Positions 50,442 to 61,945 of a stretch of DNA of 64,000 bases are shown here, in pieces. Below the pieces are notes generated by a model, which was not told where the DNA came from, ran no database searches, and saw nothing but the letters and a program-made list of their open reading frames with translations. Each line of letters starts with the position of its first letter. The first letter of the stretch is position 1. The DNA comes from Certhia americana (Eukaryota; Chordata; Aves; Passeriformes; Certhiidae), in contig CM031857.1 in assembly GCA_018697195.1 (NCBI GenBank), forward strand, positions 91,080,461 through 91,144,460, written 5' to 3'. The position numbers and the translations under genes were made by a program.

Positions 50442-52547
50442 TTCCTCTGAGAGAGCATGAAAAAGAGGTCACTCCTGTTAAAATGCATGGAACTATGTTT
50501 GCCTAATCATAAAAGGAACGGGTTTTTCCTTTCTGAATTAAGCATGGTACATTACACAGACTTATGTGTAAGGGAGGTACCGCTGCATGCCAGGTAAGAG
50601 GCAAGTAAGGAGAAATGTAAACATATGTATACCAATTCTGCCTCTAGGGAGAAGATGAGTTGAGTGGGCAATAAAGTTTGAGACGCTAGTTAAACTCCAG
50701 ATGGACCATTCAAGAAATCTGCTGTGGGCCACATTTGAGAAGACAGAGAAGCCTGACTCACGCTGCAGTGGAATCTACAGCGGAAGAATCTTCAGCTTTT
50801 TTCCATCTGGACCTTTCAGCACAAGGATGCACAAACATGGCTTTTGTGCTAAACTAATAAATAATTTGGACTTTCTTAGAAGAGTCACTTAAAAGCCAAG
50901 TGAATCCCAACTGTTACTGAGCTCTATCACTGCATCAGTGTTAAGCTTTGTGATCTTGTGTCTGAAACCACTCAGGAAGAGAAATATCTTTCTAGGCTAT
51001 AACTTAGGCAGAATAAAATTATACACTCTATTTCTTCATAGCTAGGAATAAACAATTAGATTTCAACCTAATTAATACTGACAACTTTCTCAAGCTATGC
51101 AATTTTGTTCATCCAAGAAACAACCTGTTCAGTACTTCCTAGAAAAATGCTCTTCTAGGCTGGCTACATGGCTGGAAGTATTACCTGAAATAAAAGTCAG
51201 CATACCACTTGATCCTTGGACCAGGAGTTGTTTTCCTTCTCTTCTGGACATTAGATGGCAAGATTCAGAGCTTTCAAATTTGGTTAACATTTCAGCATGA
51301 AGTATCTTGACAAAAGATGTCTGAAATCTAAAGGTAAGTTATTGATGTACTTCTGAAAAAAAAGATATACATTCCTTACCTTGTTAGGAAGAAAAACAGA
51401 TCAGCTTTTCCCACATTAAATAAGGAGAGACTCAACAGTTCTCCCTAAAATAGGAGGCCTCTGAACCTAACAGGACACTGCATCCTATGTATTTTTAAAA
51501 GCATAATGCACCATGAGATTTCTTAACTGAAATGAATAATGGAAAACAACAAGCCTTTTGGTGGTTTAAAAGTGAATACTGTTTGTCACCTTTAAATAGA
51601 AAACCAACACTTAAATGATTAAGACTCAACATTATTCATTTACTGCAGACTTGCCAGTTAAAAAAGAAAGATCACACAGTGCAATTTTCTTTTAAAAAAC
51701 CTTTTAAACCTAGATGGGGACATTAGGCACCTGATAAACTGATCTGTATAATGAAGGAAGTTAATGGGTATTTTTGGGTTTATCCCTATCTTATCACTTC
51801 CTAGTGTAAATGAAGCCTTTAAATGCGTATGGGTTTTGCTTTAACATTTGAATAAAATGAAAATGAATACACCTGTATGTCCAGTGGAAACACACAACAA
51901 CAAAGCTTTAATAGAATAGTCAAATACTGTTTCTAAATTCCTGTAGAGTATCACCTGAGGAAATCGGAATATTTGAAAAATAAAACCAAGGAACTTCAGT
52001 CTGTCTCCAACCTACCTCAATTCATATCAAGATAAACTTCAGGAAAGATTTTATAGAGCACTGTTGCATATATTGCAAAAAATATTGAGTAGCCTGACTG
52101 TAGAATATAAAAACCAGTTTTCAATCAATTTTATAATGTAGCTTACTAAAAGCATAACTTAAAAGATAATGGAAAACACATGATATTTGATTGAGAATAC
52201 TGTTCATCACTTAAATTTATTTTCTATCCTTTTTCCTTTAAATAAGTAAATGTATTTTTATGTGCAAAATTAAGTTGTGTGGTAACATGTCCATATGGGT
52301 ACTGTGTTCTTCCTGAAATCCAGATACATCATCACATTATGTTTTTTAAAATTAGTTTCCACGTAATAGCCTATCTAATTGCAATTGATCCATTTTTTTT
52401 CTTCTTTGCATGGATAAAAGGAAAAATATCTTCCATATTAACACAGCCCCTTTAAACTACCTTCTCTGGAAGTTCATTCAGTAGAAACACAAAATTTCTT
52501 GATGCACAAAAGGGAGATGGGTACAACATTCTTGTATTGTTAAAATA

Positions 52548-52592
52548 ACATAAATAAAAATAAATAAACATAAATAAAAATTTCATATAAAT
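52548..52592. repeat. (ATAAA)n-like simple repeat
   Basis: Repeated ACATAAATAAAAATAAAT units. Confidence 0.85.
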
Positions 52593-52910
52593 ACAAACCC
52601 ATTCCTCTGAAACCTTTCTTATGGGAAGTGCAAAATCAATATTGAAGTGAAGGCCTAAACATTCTACATATGCTCAGAGCAGCAGAGGGAGGGACCAAAC
52701 CTGACACTCTGAACTGCTTTGTGGAGGCTGTCTGGGAAACCTTCACCCTGATGGAGCCAATGTACTTCGGAGTCTGCAATGATTTCAAAACTGCAGGAAG
52801 TTCTGTAAAATTGTATCACCAAATGAAATAAAATCATGGTCTTTCTGTGCACTCAGCCTCTTCTGTAAGAATCTATGAACACTGCTACCAACTCAGATGT
52901 CTGAGCACAA

Positions 52911-52926
52911 TTTTTTTTTTTTTTTT
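52911..52926. repeat. Poly-T run, 16 bases
   Basis: Uninterrupted T16. Confidence 0.9.
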
Positions 52927-53214
52927 ACTTTAGCTTCTTTTAATTGATGACGTTGCAAAAAAAAGAGAAATAGCTCTGGGTACCTCACACAGCAGAACTT
53001 TAAGGAAATGTAGCAGACCTTCTCATGTAGCTTATGAGTTTACTTTGCAAAGAACCTTAGCACTTAATCTGTGCAGGAGGAACAGAGCTCTCCTGGACTG
53101 GTACCAATTTCTATTCGTTTTGGAACAACCCCCCATCCCCCAGCTCATGTTCTAGCCTTCTTTGAATTTCTTTTTGTTAGCTTGATTTTTAGCTGGCTAC
53201 ATACACTCCGAAAA

Positions 53215-53680
53215 TAGCAGAATTACAGAACTGGTAGGGGTTGGAAGGAGGGACCTCTGGAGATCACCCAATCCAACCCTTCTTCCAAGGCAGGGTCACC
53301 TACAGCAGGTGACACAGGAATGTGTCCAGGTGGGTTTTGAATGCCTCCAAAGAAGGTGTCTCCACTACCCCCCTGGGAAGCCTGACTCAGTGCTCTGCCA
53401 GCCACAATATAGAGAAGTTCTTCCCCGTGTTGAGATGAAACTTCCTGTGCTTTAGTTTATGGCCATTGCTCCTCGTCCTTTTGCTGGGCAATGCCAAAAG
53501 GAGCCTGGCACCTTCCTTTTGGCACCCATTTCTGTTATTTATGTGTATTGATGAGACCCCCTCTCAGTCTTCTCTCCTCCAGACTAAACAGGACCAGCTC
53601 CCAGAGGTCCTCATGAGATGTTCCAGTTCCCCCTAATCACCTTTGTGATGCTCTGCTGGACCCGCTCCAGTATGAGCAAT
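53215..53680 (-). mobile_element. CR1 LINE 3'-end fragment
   Basis: Reverse-complement CR1 tail: GAATTACAGAACTGG, GGGTTGGAAGGAGGGACC, then about 400 bp of 3' region ending CTGGACCCGCTCCAG. It differs from the 32.8 kb copy and probably belongs to another CR1 subfamily. No intact frame. Confidence 0.93.
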
Positions 53681-54924
53681 GAGCATGACTACAAACATAC
53701 TCAATAATGGAATCAAACACTCATTCTGTTTTCTTTATATACTTACATTTTATTACAGACTAATATGAAACCATCTCATATTCATACTAGAATTACTGTA
53801 ATTACTTGTGAGCAAACTTAAACCAGTCTTGGATGTTTATATTTATTGCAAGCAGATTTGTATCTCCTGCTTATATATTCTACATAAGGATCCAAAATGT
53901 GGCTGAATATAAACAAGTTATATTTGGTTGTCTACAGAAATAAAAGTTAAAAATAGCACTGAAAAGAAACTTTACAGTAATGTATTCACACACTGACTCT
54001 TCAAATCAAATAAATGAAGTAGTAAAGGATAATCTGAACATTAGATTTGAAGGCTGATTTATTTTCAAATAAATGCACCTAAAATAGTTCAATTAAAAAT
54101 CAGTGTCAGTATTTGGTGCTGATGACTACAGACATCTTTAATGTTTAAAGCACAGATAACTACCCCCAGCCCCATACAGCAACTTTCGCAGATTCTACTT
54201 TACATTAGATCATGAAAGAACCTCTAAAATGCGAAGTGTACATAGCACAGAATTTATGTCCGAGAAAATCCAGATCGAAATCCTGTTTCATAAGGATTTC
54301 ACTGAAATCAATTTTCATAAGGTAAAAAAATTAAAGCTATATAAACTGATTTTGATTATTCTGCAAAGTAGAATCATGTATGTTTTCACTTTTGTAATAC
54401 TTCCACAAATTTCCATTAAAGCTTTTTTAACAGGGACAATAGCATGAGCACAAGGATCCCACTGGCTTCCAAAAGAAAAGTAGTGCAGTTCTCAATTATG
54501 CTATTATTTTCCTCTTATTTTTGCAAGCCAGTTGGGTCAAGACAAAGAGGCTAATGCAAGCAAGAAAATAAACTGTAAGCTTTTACATTAAGTGGCTGAA
54601 CAAACAATTATTGTACATGGTAAAACAAAAAAAGATCTTTTGCCACAAGCCACTGCAGGAATATATGAGCTTCTGTGGCCAAAAAGCTTGAAATACTTTC
54701 TAAGTCTTCACATACATTTGGTTAGCGCTTACCAGTTTCAAGACATTTATAGAAGTAGTTATGGAGACATTATGCTGTTAAAGCTGCAACAATTTAAACG
54801 AGGCAAGTTAGAAGGTTACATCAATTTTTAGACTTTTCCTCTTTTTTTTTCTTCAAACATAAAAATCAGAAAAAAGACCTTTCAGTGTCCCACCCATAAT
54901 CAAACACTAATGCATTTTTTATCC
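53681..54924. other. Gap between CR1 and the distal end of gene 2
   Basis: AT-rich; a 79-codon plus frame at 54,592-54,831 is unsupported. Otherwise nothing seen. Confidence 0.5.
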
Positions 54925-54944
54925 AATTTCTACTTTTTCATTTT

Positions 54945-54950
54945 TTTATT
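54945..54950 (-). terminator. Distal AATAAA polyadenylation signal (candidate)
   Basis: AATAAA on the minus strand; cleavage would fall about 15-25 bases further, near 54,925. Confidence 0.35.
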
Positions 54951-56120
54951 AGAACTCCCAAGTTAACACCTGCTGCAGTGGACTAGGTTTACATGGCAAT
55001 AGTAACACGGACTGAAGCAAAAACACATCAAGTGAAGCCAAGTTGACGTTTTAGCTAATTTCATTAAACAGTCTATTTTAATAAACAAACAGCACCAACT
55101 TTTAAAGGTAAAAGTATTGCTAAATCAAAGCAAAAACTTCCACTTAAATTCAAGCATTCTTTCTCCTCCAAAAAAAAATGACATGTTTAACTAAAATTTC
55201 TCAAACATGTATACAGGTGTTTCAGCCTGAACAATGTTGTCAACAATACCTAAGTGCAGGGCTACATGAAGTTTGCAATGAACTGCTTTGTTAGTAGGCA
55301 GAAAAGGAATGCAGCATTTTCAAAAACATCAAGCAAAAATTTCCTTATTTAAGGCTAAAAGATAGAACTCACAAAGTAAAAAAGCAGGAGGCCTTTATAG
55401 AGTAAAAAAGCTAGCAGTTATAATATAGCACTGCAAGTACAGTGCTCTAATTGCTGCTACCACAAATCCCAACAAAACATCAATAACTTGGGTGAGACTC
55501 ATAGAGCAACAGACCTGTATTTCTAATTTGACATTCATTAGAATTTTAACATTCAGCCACAACTCCATTCTAAGCTAAATTTAAGTGGCCAAAACTTATA
55601 ATTATAAAAAAAGCCTTCAAAACATATACTTAAAAAAAATAGAAATGGTGTGTTAACAAATGTATGCGTAAAACAGATTTATAAATAGCTACAGTATGAA
55701 AAATATTTCAGTGCAAAGGCAATTTTAAGATTTCTAAAAAATACATTACAAATAATTTGTTAACTACACACAAGAAATTTGTCACTGCTACTGGTATAAA
55801 ATGTATACCCATATTAACTTCTTAAAAATATATACACCAGTGTTTTATGTAGGGGACAGTTCTAACTGACCAACATTCAAGTCTGTAATGGCAAGTATAT
55901 GTACACACACCCACACATGTGTATGTATTTCAAAATGCTACTGCTCTAAGGACATTCTTTGAAACTTAAAAGTGCTATATGTTAAATGATAAAAAAAACC
56001 TTTATCTGTGGTGCTCACCGTTAGACTTTGTAAAATTCTGTTATCTTTGGTATACTGAAGATTTCATAACTCATTTTACAATCTCTGCTTGACCCAGGAC
56101 ATTTTAATAATTAATCACTG

Positions 56121-56190
56121 TTTATTTAATACAGAAACTATTCAGAATACTGTGAGGAACATTTCCTAGTAAGTTTATTTTTCTTTTATT
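56121..56190 (-). terminator. Cluster of three AATAAA signals (candidate)
   Basis: AATAAA on the minus strand at 56,121-56,126, 56,174-56,179 and 56,185-56,190. Any could end a shorter transcript of the gene at 57.9-60.2 kb. Confidence 0.4.
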
Positions 56191-57883
56191 AAAAAGTAAA
56201 TTAATAAGTAAACTTACTTTGCCTCTGTTTTTTCTTGTTAAAATATAAGAGGAGGAATAATTTTTCTCTGCCACCCTTTTCTGCATGAAAGATAACTAAC
56301 AATGTCTTGGCCCGGTCTTCCAATAAATGCTTCAGGTCTGATTCCAAATATTTTGTTTTCACACTGAAATAATTTTTTAGGTAATGTCCTCACAGAGGTA
56401 TTGAATGATGATGGCTATTAACCAGTTGTAACCACCAAGCTGAAATTGACTGAAATCAGATTACTCCTTCAGATATTTTTGCACCCCAAAATAAAACACT
56501 GGACTAAAGAAACAACACAAGGATGCAGCTAATAGTTGAATTACTGCAAGGTAACTTAAACATAGCAGAGAAAACAGAAGTGCAAGTTGGCTGTCATTCT
56601 TAAGGGAATTTAAACAGAATCCTTGCAATCTAACTAGTTTTTCTGTCCAAACTGTGGTTCAGCTGTTAGTCAACAGTTGTATGCCACCTCGTGGTTTGCT
56701 TGCAAAAGCTAACAGTTGTGAGCTTTGTAATACATCTACCAAGCCCATTAGCCAGTATCTAAACACACACAAAAAAAATCAAAATTAAGAGGATGAATCA
56801 AGATAGTAAAAGATACTCATCCAGAAAAACAGCTTTTCTTCTTTTAAGAAAAAAAAACAACAAACTGTCAAAAAATGCTTAATATATCATACTTTCTGCT
56901 AAATATATTTTACAATCATAGGGACAGGAAGTGAGAACACCAAGTAATGTGCATCTCTGACAAATTCAAAGATGTTTTAGGCAAAATGCTTACATTCAGT
57001 TTGCAAGTAGATACCAATATTGGTGATATTTACCTATTTAACAGCCAACTTGACTTCATATTCTGTGTGCATACTCTACACAAGGATTGTTTTGCCTATC
57101 TTTCTACAGGGGAAATCTAACCGAAATCATACATAGCCCTGATTTGGCCACTTACAAGGAAATGAACATTAGAGAGTGTTTCTTGAAAGCAGATTTGCAC
57201 AGAGGAAACACCAGTTTGTTCTACAGAAAGAGCAAAGAAAGAAAAAAGCACAGAGGAAAATCAGAAACAGCATTTGTTAAATATGCTTTAGGAGAATTTC
57301 ATTTGAGATAACTGAGACAATTGCTCCTGGCTGAAAATTAAAACTGTTGATCTCAAAATGTAGGTCACTGAATGAAACTATGCACTTCAAGTAACAAAGA
57401 AAATCACTAAAGATGACAGAAGTAGTAAATACACAGAAGTCTTGACACAGGATGAAAAGAATTTTTAGTGCTACCAGTCTCACAGTACCAGACTGTGCAG
57501 ATTGTTCATTGCTGCAGTAGTTCAAAACATAAAAAGAGGCCAATTGGCCTGGAAGGGTTCATACTTCTAGCTCTTGATCCTGTTCGTCTCAACACTACCT
57601 CAGACAGCAATAGCCACATATAGTTTAGTATGTTTCTGTAACATGTCTGTTTCCTGAAAAAATAAATCAACAGAACCACAGTTTTTAAAGGCTTGACTTG
57701 GTGTTCTATCATATGGACGTTTCCAAACCTGACCCACTGTAGTGGTAACTTGCACTGGAACGGCAATGCTTATTTGAATAGCCAAAGACAGACGGAAGTA
57801 CTGAATAATCAACGCCTCTCCACTGCGTAAACATCACTTTTTTAGAATGAGAATTAGACCTTCTTGCTGGGGAATTGCTGCAG

Positions 57884-57966
57884 TCACTGCTCCTGTATCT
57901 TGCGCTTTTCAGACAGGCAAGAGGTGTGAATTCCGAGATGTGCTCCCGACAGTGCCTCGATGCATT
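57884..57966 (-). CDS. Last coding exon of the second minus gene
   Basis: Minus strand: good acceptor (CTTTTATTTCCCTATAACAG), then 83 coding bases ending in TGA at 57,886-57,884. Entered in phase 1, the split codon is Glu (G from the previous exon plus AA) and the tail reads CIEALSGAHLGIH then ends SEKRKIQEQ. This phase agrees exactly with the exon at 58,084-58,234. The exon is more GC- and CpG-rich than the sequence after its stop, consistent with conserved coding. A different frame (phase 0) stays open for 85 codons, but its Ser/Arg/Cys/His-rich composition looks like an out-of-frame reading and does not fit the preceding exon. Confidence 0.6.
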
Positions 57967-58083
57967 CTGTTATAGGGAAATAAAAGAAACAAGTACACAG
58001 TAAACAGACAATCTTGGAACCAAAAGTATATAATTATTTTCTTTCATAGGACCACTGTACCCCTGGTATAATAATAACTTTAC
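57967..58083 (-). other. Short intron (117 bp)
   Basis: Between the last two exons: GTAAAGTT at its start and a pyrimidine-rich end. Near the low end for vertebrate introns but acceptable. Confidence 0.5.
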
Positions 58084-58234
58084 CTAGATCACCAGTCTGG
58101 CTATTTATTTCATGTGAAAGTATAACCCCACATGTTGCTTTGCAATCAACCAGTTTCAACATGATTAATTTTATATTAAGACCTACAGAACCAGGCATGA
58201 TTTTACACTTAACTTCTAAACCTGATAATGGGCT
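58084..58234 (-). CDS. Penultimate coding exon of the second minus gene
   Basis: Minus strand: excellent acceptor (TTTTTGTCTTCATCTCTTCTCTGAAG), 151 bases, good donor (GATCTAG/GTAAAG). Phase 0 in, phase 1 out. It encodes 50 residues starting SPLSGLEVKCKIMPGSVG, then alternating hydrophobic strands (NIKLIMLKLVDCKATCGVIL) and ending NSQTGDL. The pattern suggests beta strands with a C-x3-C pair. The same frame runs open upstream of the acceptor, so the 5' boundary relies on the splice site. Together with its neighbours it forms the C-terminal part of an unidentified protein. Confidence 0.62.
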
Positions 58235-60160
58235 CTTCAGAGAAGAGATGAAGACAAAAAGGCCTGCCTTCAAATGAAAGTGTTTTAAATCAAGGTTATG
58301 TTTCATTTTGGAATTTCTTCCGGTACATGTTTTTTTCCCTGAGCTTCTTACGTGAAATTTTAAGACAGGACAGATTAAAATAAAAAAAAACATACTTTGC
58401 CCTGTACTTCCAAAGAGAGGAAATTCTTTACAGTCAATTTGTGCTAACAGATGAAGGTTCCAGACTTTAATGCACTTGCTCTGTATTTCTAAGCAGTATT
58501 GAATTTTAGACTTGCTTAGGTTACATGTAGCATCTCTACAGGCAATTTATACTGTACATCTCAATACTATCTTGGTCTAATTGCCCATTAAAATTTATCT
58601 TTCCCACATAATCACTCCACACTCTGGCAGAATCAGCACTTCCCCTCAGGAAATGCTCAGGAGCACAGAACACCACAGCTGCATGACAAGAGCCTGAACA
58701 TGTGCACAAACTGAAATAAAATCAGCACAGTCCTTTCCCCAATGAATTTATAAAATTCTTTTCACTAAATACACATATAATTTCCAGATACAGAGGTATT
58801 GAGGTTTTTGATGGTATCTAACATATAAATGCATTACAAACATGGTTCAAAGCAATGTTATTCATCAATCTCTCCATGAATGCTATATAAATCAGTTAAT
58901 CCTCTATTCTTAATCATCCCCTTCTTCCCTGTTAATTAGAACACAGTAGTAAAAGGACAAAATCACAAAGTAAATATTAATGACGTAGCTTATAGAACTT
59001 TGGCTGCCACGTAACATGACACTAATGCCAATCACAAGCTTGAAACACTACTCTCACATAACCTAGAGCAATCTGAAAGCTCTCTTAAAAATGATGCTCT
59101 TGGAAAGGTCACAAAACTATCCTGGTGTGTGCTCACCACAGTGAGACCTGGGTTCTTTTAAACACATATAAACCAAACAGCAACATTACTACATACAAAT
59201 CTGGTAACAGATTAGCAGATTTGCTTTGGAAATGTAAGAGGGAGTTGCCATACAGTACGGTAACTGATTTTCCTATTCTTTCAGCTAGAAAGTGAAGCAT
59301 TTTAGTTACCATAGATAGTTCTAAAAATAAAATGCTTTTTTCTACACATGGCTCTGAGACAAGAGCCTTTACCAAGCCTGAAGCTAGTCAAGGAAGTTGG
59401 CATTTTCTACTAAACAAATAAGCTACTTTAGCTACCTTCAGCTACTTTAAAGTCCTACAGCACACGGAGCACATGACATTTATCCTTTTCACATACTGCT
59501 AACTTTGCACCTTCACTTAGTTCCTCATGTGCTGCTTTTGGGATCAGGAGAGCATGAAGGGACTAGAACAGTCATTGCATCCAGCTGGGACTCATTAGAG
59601 TAAAGAGTGTACCTTCTTACTCCTTCATGTAATCAGCGTCATAGCAAGGAGATGACGTAAAGCACAGAACTTAATTCTGCTGGCCTTATGTTTGGGACAT
59701 TTAGTTCCCCACTTATGCTGCTTCTCAGATACTCAGCTAAACTATCACACTTCTCTCTTGATCTGAGGCAGTGACACAGCAATGCCCTGTCCTGTACAGA
59801 ACGCAGCACTGTGGCAGACAGTCAGATGCACAGCCCCAGTCTTCCAACCTAAGATCCTATTCACAAGTAACTCGCTATAATTATTTTCACATGCTACCAT
59901 CTGCATTTGGTCTATATACATATTCAAGAACATGAAAAATGATGGACAAACTGCTCATGGGTAAGAATTACCTCTGGCTTCATGTATTCTACACTGTGGT
60001 GTAATGTGAGCACATACTGCAATAATGACCGCAGTTCTTACAGAAGAAATATCACACAACACCTATACATAATACAATGTATTTATAGGACATAAATACG
60101 GGTATATTGATTTATTGGTTTGCTTTACACGATTAAGTTTCTGAGACAAAAAGATCTTAC
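58235..60160 (-). other. Intron of the second minus gene
   Basis: AT-rich with no repeat body. A 22-base interval near 59,970 has fair splice signals but would break the phase between the flanking exons, so it is not included. Confidence 0.45.
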
Positions 60161-60228
60161 CTGTGGCATGGAACATCTCTTGCAAAAACTAGGCTCTCCA
60201 AGTAAAACATAATGATTTTGTATCAATA
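60161..60228 (-). CDS. Third-from-last coding exon of the second minus gene
   Basis: Minus strand: acceptor GATGTACTTTATCAG and strong donor (CCACAG/GTAAGATC), 68 bases. Entered in phase 1 and left in phase 0, it reads LIQNHYVLLGEPSFCKRCSMPQ in two parts: LIQNHYVLLGEPS, then FCKRCSMPQ. The C-x2-C knuckle plus the C-x3-C pair in the next exon look like a zinc ribbon within a beta-rich fold. Other acceptors at 60,188 or 60,178 are possible, but have poor pyrimidine tracts. Protein family not identified. Confidence 0.55.
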
Positions 60229-61719
60229 CTGATAAAGTACATCAAAAACTCTGGAGGAAACAGTTGATTTGTAAATACCACCAATAGAAATTAATCCAAA
60301 TTGGCAACACATACAGTACTGTTACCTAGCTTTGATCTAATTATGGCTCGGAAGGTGAAAGATTTCCTTCAAGAAGTGGCCCATCGCAGTTCGCCAGTGC
60401 ATTTTGGGCTGTTTTATGTCTCATACTCTTCTGCAAGGATGAGGAAAAACAGTGAGACTCTTGCTGAATACAAGAAATGTGAATGAATTGTACCATTTGG
60501 TAACTGTTATAGCAAAGTCTTGTAAAAGTGATGGATTTTCTGACAGATTTAAAAAGGAAAGGTTATCCAGTGTAAAACATGGTTTCTATTTCTGGATCCT
60601 GAGATTAATCATTTGGGGGTGATTATAAAATCATTTATAATTCCATTTCAAACTCTGTTAAAAAATTACTCTTAAAAGCACTAAACTGACTAATTACTGT
60701 GGGCTGTGTGTCCTGCCCCTCTAACAATAACCTGCACTGAATGGGAGAGGCGCCTGTGATACGAGGAGGCCAAATTGATCCTACTCTAAGGAGTGGGCAT
60801 CCCGCTCAGCACTTCCCAGAACAGCTGGCACACTGAAGGAGTGCCCCACACGGAGGTGATGGGCCGGTGCTAATGGAGGCTGACTTACAGCTTAGTCATT
60901 ACACTATGGGCAGAGAGGGACGGGGAGTTGCCAAGGAAACTTTTTCCACAACGTTCAAATACTGCAACAGCAAGATCCATTGCTTTGTTTCCACAGAGGA
61001 GGAGCCTGATATGTGACAAAGGCAGCAGTTTGCTGGTGAACACTTTTCTGAGTGCCCAGTGCAGTTGTTCAACAGCACCTAAACCCATTGAGGAACAGAA
61101 GAATGATGAAACCCCAGGAAAGCTTCCCCAGGCAAAAGGACCACTTTAGGTTTCCCCAGGTGCAGCAAAAGGGTAAAGATCTCATAACATGGCTGATGGC
61201 TCAAGCTTGTGACTGAGTGAAAGCAAAGTAAAAAATCATTAGTCAAAAACAAAGAGAAAAAGAAAAATATTTCTTAAAAAGGGATGAAAGTACAGACGTA
61301 ATTTACAGCACAGAAAATAAACACCAGGTATTTCAGCTACCAAATACTTGGCATTGCTGAAACACTGTCAATCAAAGTGAAAACGATAAAAATAGAAATA
61401 GGATAATTTAAATTGAATTTATATTTTTGCTAACAGAATGTCTGAAATTCTGCTAATGAAAGAAGAAGAAAATATAATCAATGTAGATTTGATCTATTAA
61501 AAAAATACCCTATTGCTTTATAAAGGTAAAAGCTGAAAGAAACGTCGCAGCTGCACAATCACCAGTTAAAGCACAAAATTCAGTTTGTGTCATTGAGCCA
61601 GATTTGCAGAGACTACGTGTATAAGAAATAAGCAGATTTTGATCAAAATTACCAAAAGGCAACAGATTCCTCCAAAGCTTTTGCAGAAGTAATGTTTTAG
61701 CCCAAGAAAGACAACAGTT

Positions 61720-61832
61720 CATATGTATATATATTTAGATCAATACCAATATACATGCATATATATACACATATATTGTATGTACATAAATGTATGTGCA
61801 TACACATATATGTTTATATGTGTATATATCAA
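61720..61832. repeat. AT-rich microsatellite (ATATGTATAC-like)
   Basis: Irregular TA, ATGTAT and ACATAT units over about 110 bp. Confidence 0.9.
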
Positions 61833-61919
61833 ATGGAAAAGCTCTATGAAAAAAACCCAGAGCTATATGTGGTATGTTTAAAAACAACGGAATGTTAATG
61901 ATGGTAAACAATCACTCAC

Positions 61920-61945
61920 CACACACTAGAGTGACTCTCAAATAA
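61920..61945 (-). CDS. Candidate 26-nt exon of the second minus gene
   Basis: Minus strand: excellent acceptor (CTTATACTTCTAAATTTTTCAG) and good donor (GTGTG/GTGAGTG). In the phase that leaves one base, it reads YLRVTLVC and, with the next exon, gives V-LIQNHYVLLG. This keeps the frame and adds a plausible beta strand. No matching upstream exon with the required phase was found, so it remains tentative. Confidence 0.3.

Larger units (their letters stand above)
50442..53214. other. Intergenic; no gene recognised
   Basis: AT-rich. A plus-strand interval near 51.3 kb has a good acceptor and donor (TAAAG/GTAAGTT), but no partner exons. Holds an ATAAA-rich simple repeat at 52.55 kb and T16 at 52,911. 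Confidence 0.5.
54925..57883 (-). other. Probable 3' UTR of the second minus gene
   Basis: About 3 kb of AT-rich, transposon-free sequence directly after the stop codon at 57,886-57,884. Minus-strand AATAAA signals occur three times at 56,121-56,190 and again at 54,945-54,950, suggesting short (about 1.7 kb) and long (about 2.9 kb) forms. Extent is inferred from composition and signals only. The other frame of the last exon stays open to 57,709 but is not preferred. Confidence 0.45.

Noticed and set aside
51097..51334. Plus-strand 67-codon frame and a nearby acceptor/donor pair
   Set aside because: No second exon with matching phase; similar isolated pairs occur repeatedly in this AT-rich DNA.
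58034..58393. 119-codon continuous minus frame as a single-exon gene
   Set aside because: It contains a clear acceptor at 58,234 and donor at 58,084; only the 151-base part between them is taken as exon, and this joins in phase to the neighbours.
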